DNA from: Vulcanimicrobiota bacterium
GTDB lineage: Bacteria > Vulcanimicrobiota > Vulcanimicrobiia > Vulcanimicrobiales > Vulcanimicrobiaceae
DNA: 64,000 nt
Direction: 5' to 3'
NCBI GenBank assembly: GCA_003151115.1
Contig: PLWS01000002.1
Span: 620,001 to 684,000 of the forward strand
Shown here: piece by piece, positions 18,099-26,390 of the stretch
Numbering within the stretch: the first letter of the stretch is position 1
Layout: every line of letters begins with the position of its first letter
Notes under the pieces: model-generated
Told to the model about the DNA's origin: nothing
What the model saw: only the letters and a program-made list of their open reading frames with translations
Database searches by the model: none
Translations under genes and position numbers: made by a program

Positions 18099-19187
18099 AT
18101 GAATAATGACTCTTTTAGTTCTCTGATTGTTTTATGCCTTATCGTGTCATTGGTCGGCTTCGCGTCGGCAATTACGCAAAGCCGACGCAAACTCAGATCA
18201 GGGTGGCACTTCGCGACCGCGTTCATATGTTTTGCGGCGGCCATGGCCATGATATTCGGGGTCGCGTGGAACCCACCTAACGACGCGATCTCGCGCTTAA
18301 ATCAAACCAAAAGGTCGCCGCAGACAGTTGTTAGGAAAATGCCACATCCCGCCCCGGATACTGCATCCGCATGTGTAGATGCTCCCATGCTATTCGCCAC
18401 CGCTAATACCAGTGACCAGCACCATCATACCGCTGATATCGCCCGCCAGTTTGATAAAGCCGCAGATGAATACGGCCAGTGCGCACGCCTGCCAAAACAG
18501 AACGGTGGGGCTTCCGATGCGGCGTACGAGTTTTCGGAAAGTGCAGCCACGCGCATGACCGCCGCCCAAGAATGGGACCTCATCGGAGATTTACCAAAAA
18601 GTCTAAAAGAGCACTATGTGGTTCTTAATCAAGCGCGCGAAATGTATAGGAGCAATCCAGATCATCGCCAAGCGAATGACCTCATATCTGGCGCGCAAGA
18701 CGAGATCAAAGACTTGCAAAGACGAATCAAATTATCGCACGCCGATAACCCCAGATTAGCCAAAGCAATCGCTTATTGGACTCATGCGTCAAATGCACTT
18801 CTGGGAGCAGACCTCGATGCTATAAAGGCGGGACGACTCGCCGACGCCGGTGATAAGGCGGAGGCATCTCGGATACTGAAAGAATCTACTCTATACGTTG
18901 GCGACGGATTAGCGCAGTTTCCAGAGGATTCGGGAAAGTCCATTCTTGGGGATAACCTGCCCGACGGATGGGAAGACGTACAGGGCGATCTGTCTGATGC
19001 CTTCGATCAAACAACAATAGCATTAAATAAACTCAGGGAATACTTGGATACGAATTACCCTTCGGCGCTCGCAGATTCTAAGGATGCATTTTTATTGCGA
19101 GCGGATTACCTCAAGAGTGCAACTACGCAAGCGCGTAAACATGTAAGGGATTTAGGCGGTAATGATAAGGATATTCCAAGTGTGTGA
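18099..19187 (+). CDS. Hypothetical protein with two N-terminal TM helices and a helical C-terminal region
   Basis: SSLIVLCLIVSLVGFASAI and FATAFICFAAAMAMIFGVAW, then helical soluble sequence. Confidence 0.6.
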   Translation: MNNDSFSSLIVLCLIVSLVGFASAITQSRRKLRSGWHFATAFICFAAAMAMIFGVAWNPPNDAISRLNQTKRSPQTVVRKMPHPAPDTASACVDAPMLFATANTSDQHHHTADIARQFDKAADEYGQCARLPKQNGGASDAAYEFSESAATRMTAAQEWDLIGDLPKSLKEHYVVLNQAREMYRSNPDHRQANDLISGAQDEIKDLQRRIKLSHADNPRLAKAIAYWTHASNALLGADLDAIKAGRLADAGDKAEASRILKESTLYVGDGLAQFPEDSGKSILGDNLPDGWEDVQGDLSDAFDQTTIALNKLREYLDTNYPSALADSKDAFLLRADYLKSATTQARKHVRDLGGNDKDIPSV

Positions 19188-19301
19188 TTCCGCCTTTTGC
19201 TGATCACGGAGCCGCGTCGTCTGTGCCATTTACCGCATTACACTACAGGGTAAATTGTGAGCAGGGGCATCTGGTCAATTGACTCCGTTACGAAAAATCG
19301 G

Positions 19302-19745
19302 CTACGGTTTCAACTCACGCTCAATTTGCCGTCTTAATTCATCGGCTCGGTGAGAAAAATATGTTCCTAACAGCGTCGGTCGTGATTCGATGAATAATCT
19401 ATCGAATGCCGCAAGAACGGCGCGACGCTCCTCCGAATCGGTGCTGCTGCGAAAAACGTAACGGACTATTCGCGCATCAACCTCTAAACCCAGAAGGTAC
19501 CCATAAGCGGGCGAAATCGTCCCGTTCTGAACACACGCCGAAACTTGGCCTTGCGTTCCGATAGCCCAGGCGGATCGCTGAGCATGATCACCAACCGATG
19601 CGAGGTCCGTCGGATGTTCCACGGCTTCGATTATCTTAACGCGGCCCGGGCACGCGCTTACCGGCGCGGCATACTCGGACGCTTTGACGACGGTTCCGAC
19701 GCTGCTACAGGCGACGAGAGCGGCGAACGCAAGCGAGGCTTTCAT
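19302..19745 (-). CDS. Hypothetical secreted protein
   Basis: MKASLAFAALVACSSVGTVVKA signal-like N-terminus; ORF-track N-terminal extension through the tRNA region rejected. Confidence 0.5.
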   Translation of the reverse strand: MKASLAFAALVACSSVGTVVKASEYAAPVSACPGRVKIIEAVEHPTDLASVGDHAQRSAWAIGTQGQVSACVQNGTISPAYGYLLGLEVDARIVRYVFRSSTDSEERRAVLAAFDRLFIESRPTLLGTYFSHRADELRRQIERELKP

Positions 19746-19778
19746 GCATAAAGCATACCACGGTGGGGCTATAGCCGG

Positions 19779-19802
19779 ATTTGGCTGCAGATTTGGCTGC
19801 AT
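19779..19802 (+). promoter_or_regulatory. Candidate integrase arm-binding sites (right)
   Basis: ATTTGGCTGCAG-ATTTGGCTGCAT, matching 1272-1295. Confidence 0.6.
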
Positions 19803-19923
19803 ATAACATGGACGAACTATATAGCGCGCGTGGACAAGGGTGGATCGCGTAACGCAGATAAACCCTTTACGTATGGACGTTTTAGTGCACTCTATGGACG
19901 CGGGCGGGTTGCTCCCTGTCGGA

Positions 19924-19968
19924 CTGTTAATCAGCGGGTCGTTGGTTCGAGTCCAACATCCGGAGCCA
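19924..19968 (+). repeat. tRNA-Asn(GUU) 3'-half, att core copy 2
   Basis: Identical 45-bp core; upstream sequence does not form the 5' tRNA half. Confidence 0.9.
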
Positions 19969-19973
19969 CGTAA

Positions 19974-20013
19974 AAGCCCGCCAAATCGAATGTTTGGCGG
20001 GCTTTCTATTTTT
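19974..20013 (+). terminator. Rho-independent terminator after att copy 2
   Basis: 12-bp perfect stem AAGCCCGCCAAA/TTTGGCGGGCTT followed by a T-rich tract. Confidence 0.75.
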
Positions 20014-20018
20014 CGCCG

Positions 20019-21932
20019 ATGCCTCATCCATCACAGACGCAAGTGAGTAAGCAGGGGGCCCTTTTCGGCTCCGGAAAACTGACCGTACCGGGGAAAGGGC
20101 TTCTGCTTATTGTGATTGGCGTTCTTTTTGCGTTGGCTTCGCTGCAGAATGCGGCGACGAATGACAACCTCGTTGCCGCCGGACATCTCACGCGTTCGGA
20201 GCTGCGGGTTTCGCTTGATGCGCGCGTTGCGTTATGGCATCCTGATGACGCCGCGGGTCCCGGCATCCCGATCGAAACCTTCGCCGAGAACGGTAAAACG
20301 CCGCAAATTCCTGGTCCGCTCATCCGCGTTCGTGCGGGAACCATCGTGATCGCCAGCGTGCGCAATTCGATCCCGAATACGACGCTCACGCTGCACGGAA
20401 TGATCTCTCGTCCGGCGATTCGCGATGGGGCAATTGCGATTCCGTTCGGGACGACTCGACTCGTCCGCTTTCGGGCATCCGCACCCGGGACGTACCTGTA
20501 CTGGGCATCCACCACGGGAAAGGATATCGCCAATCGGTTCGGCGCGGATTCGCAGCTTTCAGGCGCACTGGTAATCGATCCCGCGGGCACAAAAAACGTT
20601 CCAGCCGATCGCATCTTTGTGATCAACGAGTGGATCAACGTGACCAGCAAACGCGGATCTCCGAATTTCAACTACGAACTGGACACGATTAACGGCAAAT
20701 CGTGGCCGTACACGGAACGTCTTTCCTACGCGCAAAATTCAACTGTTCGCTGGCGCTGGCTCAACGCAAGTATCGGTACGCACCCGCTGCACTTGCACGG
20801 GTTTTATTTTTCCGTAGCGTCGCGAGGCGATGGCGTGATGGACGATCTCTACGCGAGGCGCTCCGATCCCGAGGTTACCGAGCCGATCGCGCCGGGACAG
20901 ACATTCACGATGGTCTGGCACGCCGATCGTCCGGGACATTGGCTGTTCCATTGTCACTTTCCATATCATGTGATGCGTCACGCGCCGATCGCGGCAATGC
21001 TGGCAAAAAGTCCCGTTCACGCGGGCGACGATTTCATGAGCCGCATGGGGATGGGCGGATTAGTCCTCGCATTGACAGTACAGCCCTCGAAGGAGCTCGG
21101 CATCGCCGATCCGCCGGCAAAGCGACATGTTCGCCTCACTGTTGAACGAGCGCCTGACGATCGAGCCGACACGCCGTCATTCCGGTACCTTGTAAACGAG
21201 GACGGCCAGACGCGCACCGAGCCGGGGGCCATCGGTCCCCCGATTTTTTTGACGCGCGGTCAGGCGGCCTCGATTGATGTTACGAATCTGCTGGACGAAC
21301 CCACAAGCGTGCATTGGCACGGCATGGAGTTGCAAGACAGCTATTACGATGGGGTTCCGGGTTTCAGCGGCTTCGGCAACCACCGTGCGCAGCTCATAGC
21401 GCCGGGCGCGACATTTGAAGCTCGGATGACGCCGCCGCGCGCGGGCACGTTCATCTATCATACTCATGCGGACGACGTGTGGCAGCTCCAGGGTGGTCTG
21501 GTCGGCCCGCTCATCGTGCTCAAGCCGGGCCGCACATTCGATCCGAACACCGATCACATTTTTTCCATGACCACGACGCATGCGTTCAGCCTCAACATGC
21601 TCGTGAACGGCTTGCCTCAGCCGCCGGCGCTAACGATTCATGTGGGCGTCCTGCAGCGCTTCCGCTTTTTAAGCATGCTGACGATCTTTCCTGACGCGCT
21701 CGTTTCGCTGAGCGCGGCGAACCACACGCTGCAATGGAGTCCGCTCGCCGTGGACGGCGCCGACGTTGCGCTCGACCACCGCGTGCCCAAATCTGCCGTG
21801 GAAACGATTACGATTGGCCAGACCAAGGACTTCACATTCTTGCCGACGCGCCGCGGGGAACTCGTCCTGCAGTTCTGGCCAGACGAAAGCCTGCCGCGGA
21901 ACGTCGTGACCGTTCCGGTGCACGTTATTTGA
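20019..21932 (+). CDS. Multicopper oxidase with four cupredoxin-like segments and non-canonical motif order
   Basis: THPLHLHGFYF and HWLFHCHFPYHVMRH precede SVHWHGMELQDSYYDGV and GTFIYHTHADD. Confidence 0.88.
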   Translation: MPHPSQTQVSKQGALFGSGKLTVPGKGLLLIVIGVLFALASLQNAATNDNLVAAGHLTRSELRVSLDARVALWHPDDAAGPGIPIETFAENGKTPQIPGPLIRVRAGTIVIASVRNSIPNTTLTLHGMISRPAIRDGAIAIPFGTTRLVRFRASAPGTYLYWASTTGKDIANRFGADSQLSGALVIDPAGTKNVPADRIFVINEWINVTSKRGSPNFNYELDTINGKSWPYTERLSYAQNSTVRWRWLNASIGTHPLHLHGFYFSVASRGDGVMDDLYARRSDPEVTEPIAPGQTFTMVWHADRPGHWLFHCHFPYHVMRHAPIAAMLAKSPVHAGDDFMSRMGMGGLVLALTVQPSKELGIADPPAKRHVRLTVERAPDDRADTPSFRYLVNEDGQTRTEPGAIGPPIFLTRGQAASIDVTNLLDEPTSVHWHGMELQDSYYDGVPGFSGFGNHRAQLIAPGATFEARMTPPRAGTFIYHTHADDVWQLQGGLVGPLIVLKPGRTFDPNTDHIFSMTTTHAFSLNMLVNGLPQPPALTIHVGVLQRFRFLSMLTIFPDALVSLSAANHTLQWSPLAVDGADVALDHRVPKSAVETITIGQTKDFTFLPTRRGELVLQFWPDESLPRNVVTVPVHVI

Positions 21933-22242
21933 GACGATTGTGATTCACAGGCGTACAGCCGGGATGAAGAAAGCCGTGCCTCGAGTCTACCGTCGTTTTA
22001 ACGCGCGAGCCACGATATGCGAGGAATGACCGCGATCTTTCACACTACGACGTCGTGTTCTGGGACAAAGACGGGAACATCCACATAACGTTTCGGCCGG
22101 CCGTGAAGCCCACTCGGCTGTTTGCAGACTGCGCTCCGGTCGGCGCAGCGCCTGCGGGCTTCATCATCAACTCCGCGACATCTGCACTAACACTCGTTTC
22201 CGGTCCGTGTTGACGAGCGTGCGATCCGAGCTCGCCCACATC

Positions 22243-22350
22243 TATGACCCCCGCGTTTGACCCCCGCCGCATCCCGACGCATGCGTCTAAACAGCTTTTA
22301 AATCGCCGCATCCACGAGCGATTCTAAACACGCCGCAGGCGTGCCGGGTT
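22243..22350 (+). repeat. Intergenic repeat family, copy fused to att core 3
   Basis: GACCCCCGCGTTTGACCCCCGCCGCATCC...CATCCACGAGCG...GCCGCAGGCGTGCCGGGTT; related to 1057-1163 and 27953-28023. Confidence 0.7.
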
Positions 22351-22395
22351 CTGTTAATCAGCGGGTCGTTGGTTCGAGTCCAACATCCGGAGCCA
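22351..22395 (+). repeat. tRNA-Asn(GUU) 3'-half, att core copy 3
   Basis: Identical 45-bp core. Confidence 0.9.
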
Positions 22396-22400
22396 AAATG

Positions 22401-22430
22401 CAAAGGGCCGCATATGCGGTCCTTTGTTCG
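22401..22430 (+). terminator. Terminator hairpin after att copy 3
   Basis: CAAAGGGCCGCA-TA-TGCGGTCCTTTG followed by TTCG. Confidence 0.6.
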
Positions 22431-22486
22431 TTCTGGGCGTCGATCATGACTCGGAATCGGTCGCGCTCTTCGTTATCCGGCGGCGC

Positions 22487-23035
22487 CTAATACCAAACGA
22501 TCTCCGCCGCGCGCCGCCCGTGGCTTTGGGGCTGTTCGTCGGGAAATCCCAGTGCGATAGGAAAGATCGGCATATGATCTTCGGCTATTCCGATTTCTTT
22601 CTTGGTGGCCGGCTGTTCGAGCCAAAACCGCGAAAACCCGATCGGACATGTCGCCAAACCGGCAGCATACGCGGCCAACATGAAATTCTGAGCTGCGAGG
22701 CAGCAGTCTTCCGCGGCTTGCCGTTCTGCCGAGATCGCGCAGATGATAACCAGCGCCGGGGCATCGTGAAAGATGTTTCCTTCCGGCGCATCGGGCAAAT
22801 ATGCTTTGGCACGATCCGAAAATGACTTGAGAATTTCTGAACCTTCAATAACTGCGAAAGCCCAGGGCTGACGATTCATCGCGCTTGGAGCTTGAATGGC
22901 GACGTCGATGAGGCGTTCGATTGTTAGGTGATCGGGAACCTCGCTGGTGTACCGCCGAATGGCACGGCGGCCGTAGATGGCCGACATGACGTCCATCCAG
23001 GGCTCCGCTTTGATCTGCGTTTTCACTTCGTGCAT
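22487..23035 (-). CDS. Nitroreductase family protein
   Basis: IYGRRAIRRYTSEVP, AIQAPSAMNRQPWAFAVIEG, DAPALVIICA, NFMLAAYAAGLATCPIG. Confidence 0.9.
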   Translation of the reverse strand: MHEVKTQIKAEPWMDVMSAIYGRRAIRRYTSEVPDHLTIERLIDVAIQAPSAMNRQPWAFAVIEGSEILKSFSDRAKAYLPDAPEGNIFHDAPALVIICAISAERQAAEDCCLAAQNFMLAAYAAGLATCPIGFSRFWLEQPATKKEIGIAEDHMPIFPIALGFPDEQPQSHGRRAAEIVWY

Positions 23036-23104
23036 GATATGCTTTCCTTTTTTAGGCTGCGGTGTAGCCTTCGTGCTCCGCCGGTAAAGACTGCAACTTT
23101 ACCG

Positions 23105-23794
23105 TCAACTCGTCCCAACTTTAGGGTCCTCTTCCTTTAAATACAGGTAACGTTGAAACCAGCCGGCCGCGAGCTGCGCGACGGCATCAAGCGCTCCCGG
23201 TTCTTCAAATAAATGTGTAGCGCCCGGCACGACGTCATAGCCGTATTGACAGCTGAGCCGCGGCAGAATCTTCTCATGCAGATGTGCGACTGGAAAATCC
23301 AAGCCGCCGACAATCATGAGCAGGGGCGCATGCAGCTGCTCTAACCAGGAGCCGGCGAGATCGACGCGACCGCCGCGCGAGACGACGGCGCTCGTTTCAT
23401 TCCGGCGCTGAGCGGCAGCGATAATGGCCGCAGCAGCCCCGGTGCTCGCCCCGAATAAGCCCACGGGGAGATAAGTTACGGGTTCGTACGAATGCGCCCA
23501 GTCAATCATTCTTACGGTGCGCTCCGCCAGCATGGGAATATCGAAGCGCAGCGATGCCGTTCGCGTGTCGATGGCCTCTTCCTCAGGCGTAAGCAGATCG
23601 GCAAGGAGCGTTGCAAATCCGCTATCGTTTAACAGACGAGCCACATAGCGATTGCGGCTGCTGAGCCGGCTGCTGCCGCTGCCGTGCACGAAGATGACCA
23701 ATCCTTGCGCATTACGCGCGAGCGTTAGATCCCCGCTCAGCTCGATGTTGCCGGCAGGAATGGTGACTGGAAGAGCGCTTGTGCTAGACACCAC
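23105..23794 (-). CDS. Alpha/beta hydrolase (dienelactone hydrolase-like)
   Basis: LVIFVHGSGSSRLSSRNRYVARLL, GLFGASTGAAAA, VPGATHLFEEPGAL. Confidence 0.82.
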   Translation of the reverse strand: MVSSTSALPVTIPAGNIELSGDLTLARNAQGLVIFVHGSGSSRLSSRNRYVARLLNDSGFATLLADLLTPEEEAIDTRTASLRFDIPMLAERTVRMIDWAHSYEPVTYLPVGLFGASTGAAAAIIAAAQRRNETSAVVSRGGRVDLAGSWLEQLHAPLLMIVGGLDFPVAHLHEKILPRLSCQYGYDVVPGATHLFEEPGALDAVAQLAAGWFQRYLYLKEEDPKVGTS

Positions 23795-25127
23795 TTGGAT
23801 ATGTTTCCGGGACCTCGCCGGCTTCCCAAAGCGCAGTCCGCTCCAGAGGTTCCACAGCGCGCGTGCGATTGTAATGGAAGATAGCGTCGAATTGATCGGC
23901 GATGCGCGCTTCAAGGTAATGGCTGTAGAGTTCAGTTTCGGGCCGATAGATGACGCCAATCGCGCGCTCCAGTAAACGGCCTTGCAGCGCTGGATACACC
24001 TTTACTGCCGACCCTAGATCGAGATAAAAGTTCGGAATCTCGACTGCTTGGAAGAGGCTTTCCCAGCTGCCCGCAACGGGCGGACGCACGGTCTTGCGTT
24101 CTGCCTCAGCGTGCCAATTCGATGCCGCAGTCACGGTGCCCGACGCGGTCGTAAAACCGATGAGCCGGCACGCGGAAGGATAGCCTTGGCGCACCAGCTG
24201 GCCGATGTTGATTTCCCGCCCAGCTCCCATCGAGGTCGCCCGCGCATCGCCGACGTGCGAGTTGTGTGCCCAGACGACGATCTTTGCCGGAGTTCCGAGT
24301 TTGTGCTCGAGGTGTGCCGACAACTGCTCCAGGGTTTGGAACATGAATCGATCGCGTAGGTTCCACGAAGAGATCTCGGCGTTGAGCATAGTGCGATAAT
24401 ACTCTTCGGCGGCGGCCACGACGCGTGCATTTTGCTCGGCGAAGAAGCGCTTTTCGCCGGCGCGCGCTCCATTCGCCTCGACCCGTGCAAAAGCGCGGCG
24501 CTGCATATCCAGCAATTGCTGCAGCACTTCGTTCTGGCATGAAGCCGTCAGACCGTCGCCCACCGAGTATGCATAGGCTTCGGTGTCGGCGCCAAAGCGG
24601 TCGAAACACGCATACCGTTGCTTTGCGCGTTCTGCCGCTGCCGGATCCGTGCGCTCCAGATACTCGATAACGGCTCGGATGCTGCCATACAGGCTGTACA
24701 GATCCAGCCCGAAGAAGCCGGCTTTGGTTTGCATTGGCAGAGAATCATTGAAGGACCGCAGCCAACCGACGAAATCTAGAACGTCGGCATTACACCACAT
24801 CCAGGTCGGAAAGCGCCGGAATCCTTCGAGTGCATTTGCGGCTTCTGCGTCCTCCGGCCCACCGCAAACATAGCGATGCACGCGGTATGCGTCGGGCCAG
24901 TCGCCCTCAACCGCTACGGCGGCGAACCCGTGGTCGCGAATGAGCCGCTTGGTGATCTCGGCGCGAACTCGGTAAAATTCATGCGTTCCGTGCGTGGCTT
25001 CGCCGATGAGAACGTATTGCTTATCGCCGGCGGCGGCAACGACCTCATCGAAATCTGCCGCATCACCAGTCAACGGATGTACGAGCGCCCGCAAGCGATG
25101 CGGATCGTGAACGGTCGTTTGTCTCAT
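23784..25127 (-). CDS. Erythromycin esterase-family protein
   Basis: LIGEATHGTHEFYRVRAEITKRLIRDHGFAAVAVEGDWPDA; VVWAHNSHVGDARAT. Confidence 0.92.
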   Translation of the reverse strand: MRQTTVHDPHRLRALVHPLTGDAADFDEVVAAAGDKQYVLIGEATHGTHEFYRVRAEITKRLIRDHGFAAVAVEGDWPDAYRVHRYVCGGPEDAEAANALEGFRRFPTWMWCNADVLDFVGWLRSFNDSLPMQTKAGFFGLDLYSLYGSIRAVIEYLERTDPAAAERAKQRYACFDRFGADTEAYAYSVGDGLTASCQNEVLQQLLDMQRRAFARVEANGARAGEKRFFAEQNARVVAAAEEYYRTMLNAEISSWNLRDRFMFQTLEQLSAHLEHKLGTPAKIVVWAHNSHVGDARATSMGAGREINIGQLVRQGYPSACRLIGFTTASGTVTAASNWHAEAERKTVRPPVAGSWESLFQAVEIPNFYLDLGSAVKVYPALQGRLLERAIGVIYRPETELYSHYLEARIADQFDAIFHYNRTRAVEPLERTALWEAGEVPETYPSGV

Positions 25128-25792
25128 GCTGCATGTTTCCCGGTCGGGGCTCTTGCCAAGAGGTCGCGTACCTCCGTATCGTCGACCTGCCGGAAGTTTG
25201 AATAATATGCTCCGACCGCGTAAAACGGGTCGGGTGTTAGGACGCAAACCAGTTCATCGACGAGGCTGCTAAATTCGTTTTGTGTCTGTGCGGGAGCGAC
25301 CGGCACTGCGACGACGACCTTTTTTGGGTGCCGGCGACGCACCGCGTCGATCCCGACGCGCATTGTCGATCCTGTGGCGAGCCCATCGTCGACAAGAATG
25401 ACGACTTTTCCCAATAAGTCCGGCTGCGGCCGTCCCTGCCGATAAGCTAGTTCGCGACGGCGTACCTCTTGCAATTCGTTTTGAAACGCGGTGTGAAACT
25501 CGTCGCTTGTTATCCCAAGGGCGTCAACGGCGTCGCGATTGACTGCGTATGTACCGTCGCCGGCGACGGCCCCCATGGCCAGTTCGGGGTGATAGGGCAC
25601 GCCGATCTTCCGGACGACGAAGACGTCCAACGGAGCTTTAAGTGCTCGGGCAACCTCGTAAGCGACCGGCACGCCCCCACGCGGCAATGCCAAGACGATC
25701 GTTTCCGGCCGCCCCGCATACGCCATCAACTTTCGAGCTAGCAGGCGGCCCGCTTCGAATCGGTCGGTGAATTGCGGAGACATATTCGTCAT
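25124..25792 (-). CDS. Phosphoribosyltransferase family protein
   Basis: LALPRGGVPVAYEVA and VILVDDGLATGSTM (PRPP-binding motif). Confidence 0.92.
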   Translation of the reverse strand: MTNMSPQFTDRFEAGRLLARKLMAYAGRPETIVLALPRGGVPVAYEVARALKAPLDVFVVRKIGVPYHPELAMGAVAGDGTYAVNRDAVDALGITSDEFHTAFQNELQEVRRRELAYRQGRPQPDLLGKVVILVDDGLATGSTMRVGIDAVRRRHPKKVVVAVPVAPAQTQNEFSSLVDELVCVLTPDPFYAVGAYYSNFRQVDDTEVRDLLARAPTGKHAA

Positions 25793-26247
25793 ATAGCCAT
25801 TTTGATGCGATTGGTAATGGTCTCGGCGAGCTGTTCGACGAAGCGTTTGAGGCTGGCTCTTGCTACATCTCGCAGGATCGTGGCGTCAATCGTTTTGCCG
25901 ATGCCGCCCAACGGCACACTGTATTTTCCGTCCAGGCGCAGTTCGCAGGTATCTGCAAGGGTATGCAGGAGAGCAATCACACCGTGAAAATGCGGGAAGA
26001 ATCTCTCATTGGTGGAGGGTTCGATCGCGATCTCGAGCTCGTAGCGACTATTGCCCTCGCTCAGCGTAACTCTTATCGGCGCGGAGACAGATGCGCCCAA
26101 CAGACCGGACCAATCAGCTTCCAACGAAGCCGCGCCGGGGTGCGCTTGAAGATCTTCGAGGGTCGCAAGCAATATCTGCCAAGCCAACCCGATCGGAACG
26201 CGTACGCTCGCGCGCTCGGAAACGGACGTTCCCTTCATAACTTTCAT
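25789..26247 (-). CDS. SRPBCC/polyketide-cyclase-like protein
   Basis: 152 aa; overlaps PRTase start by 4 nt; fold inferred loosely from layout. Confidence 0.45.
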   Translation of the reverse strand: MKVMKGTSVSERASVRVPIGLAWQILLATLEDLQAHPGAASLEADWSGLLGASVSAPIRVTLSEGNSRYELEIAIEPSTNERFFPHFHGVIALLHTLADTCELRLDGKYSVPLGGIGKTIDATILRDVARASLKRFVEQLAETITNRIKMAI

Positions 26248-26390
26248 GCGGCCGGCTCTACCTCCGGAGTAAAGCGTCGCATATCGCTACGAAGGCCCTG
26301 GGAACGTTCCGAGAACATTCCTCGAAGCCGGGTTTTAGCGCGAGGATCACCCAATGAGCGCGAGCAAGCACAGCCGGGCGGAGAAGCTAC

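Larger units (their letters stand above)
1164..19968 (+). mobile_element. Integrative element (~18.8 kb) inserted at tRNA-Asn att core
   Basis: Flanked by identical 45-bp tRNA 3'-half repeats; integrase and excisionase-like genes at left end; 12-bp tandem repeats ATTTGGCTGCA near both ends; defence and regulatory cargo. Confidence 0.88.
19924..22395 (+). mobile_element. Integrase-less att-flanked unit (~2.4 kb) carrying a multicopper oxidase
   Basis: Bounded by att copies 2 and 3; contains one large ORF and no recombinase. Confidence 0.6.

Noticed and set aside
19893-19968. Intact tRNA-Asn gene at copy 2
   Set aside because: Upstream bases do not pair with the acceptor (ATCCGGA) or properly with the anticodon stem (TCAGC).
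19746-20027. N-terminal extension of the 19302-20027 ORF containing GCWTRTNDPLINS
   Set aside because: Reads through antisense tRNA and terminator; a better start with a signal peptide is at 19745.
22020-22213. Peptide NDRDLSHYDVVFWDKDGNIHITFRP... as a gene
   Set aside because: Short open stretch without a convincing start or known family; may be a remnant but not supported.
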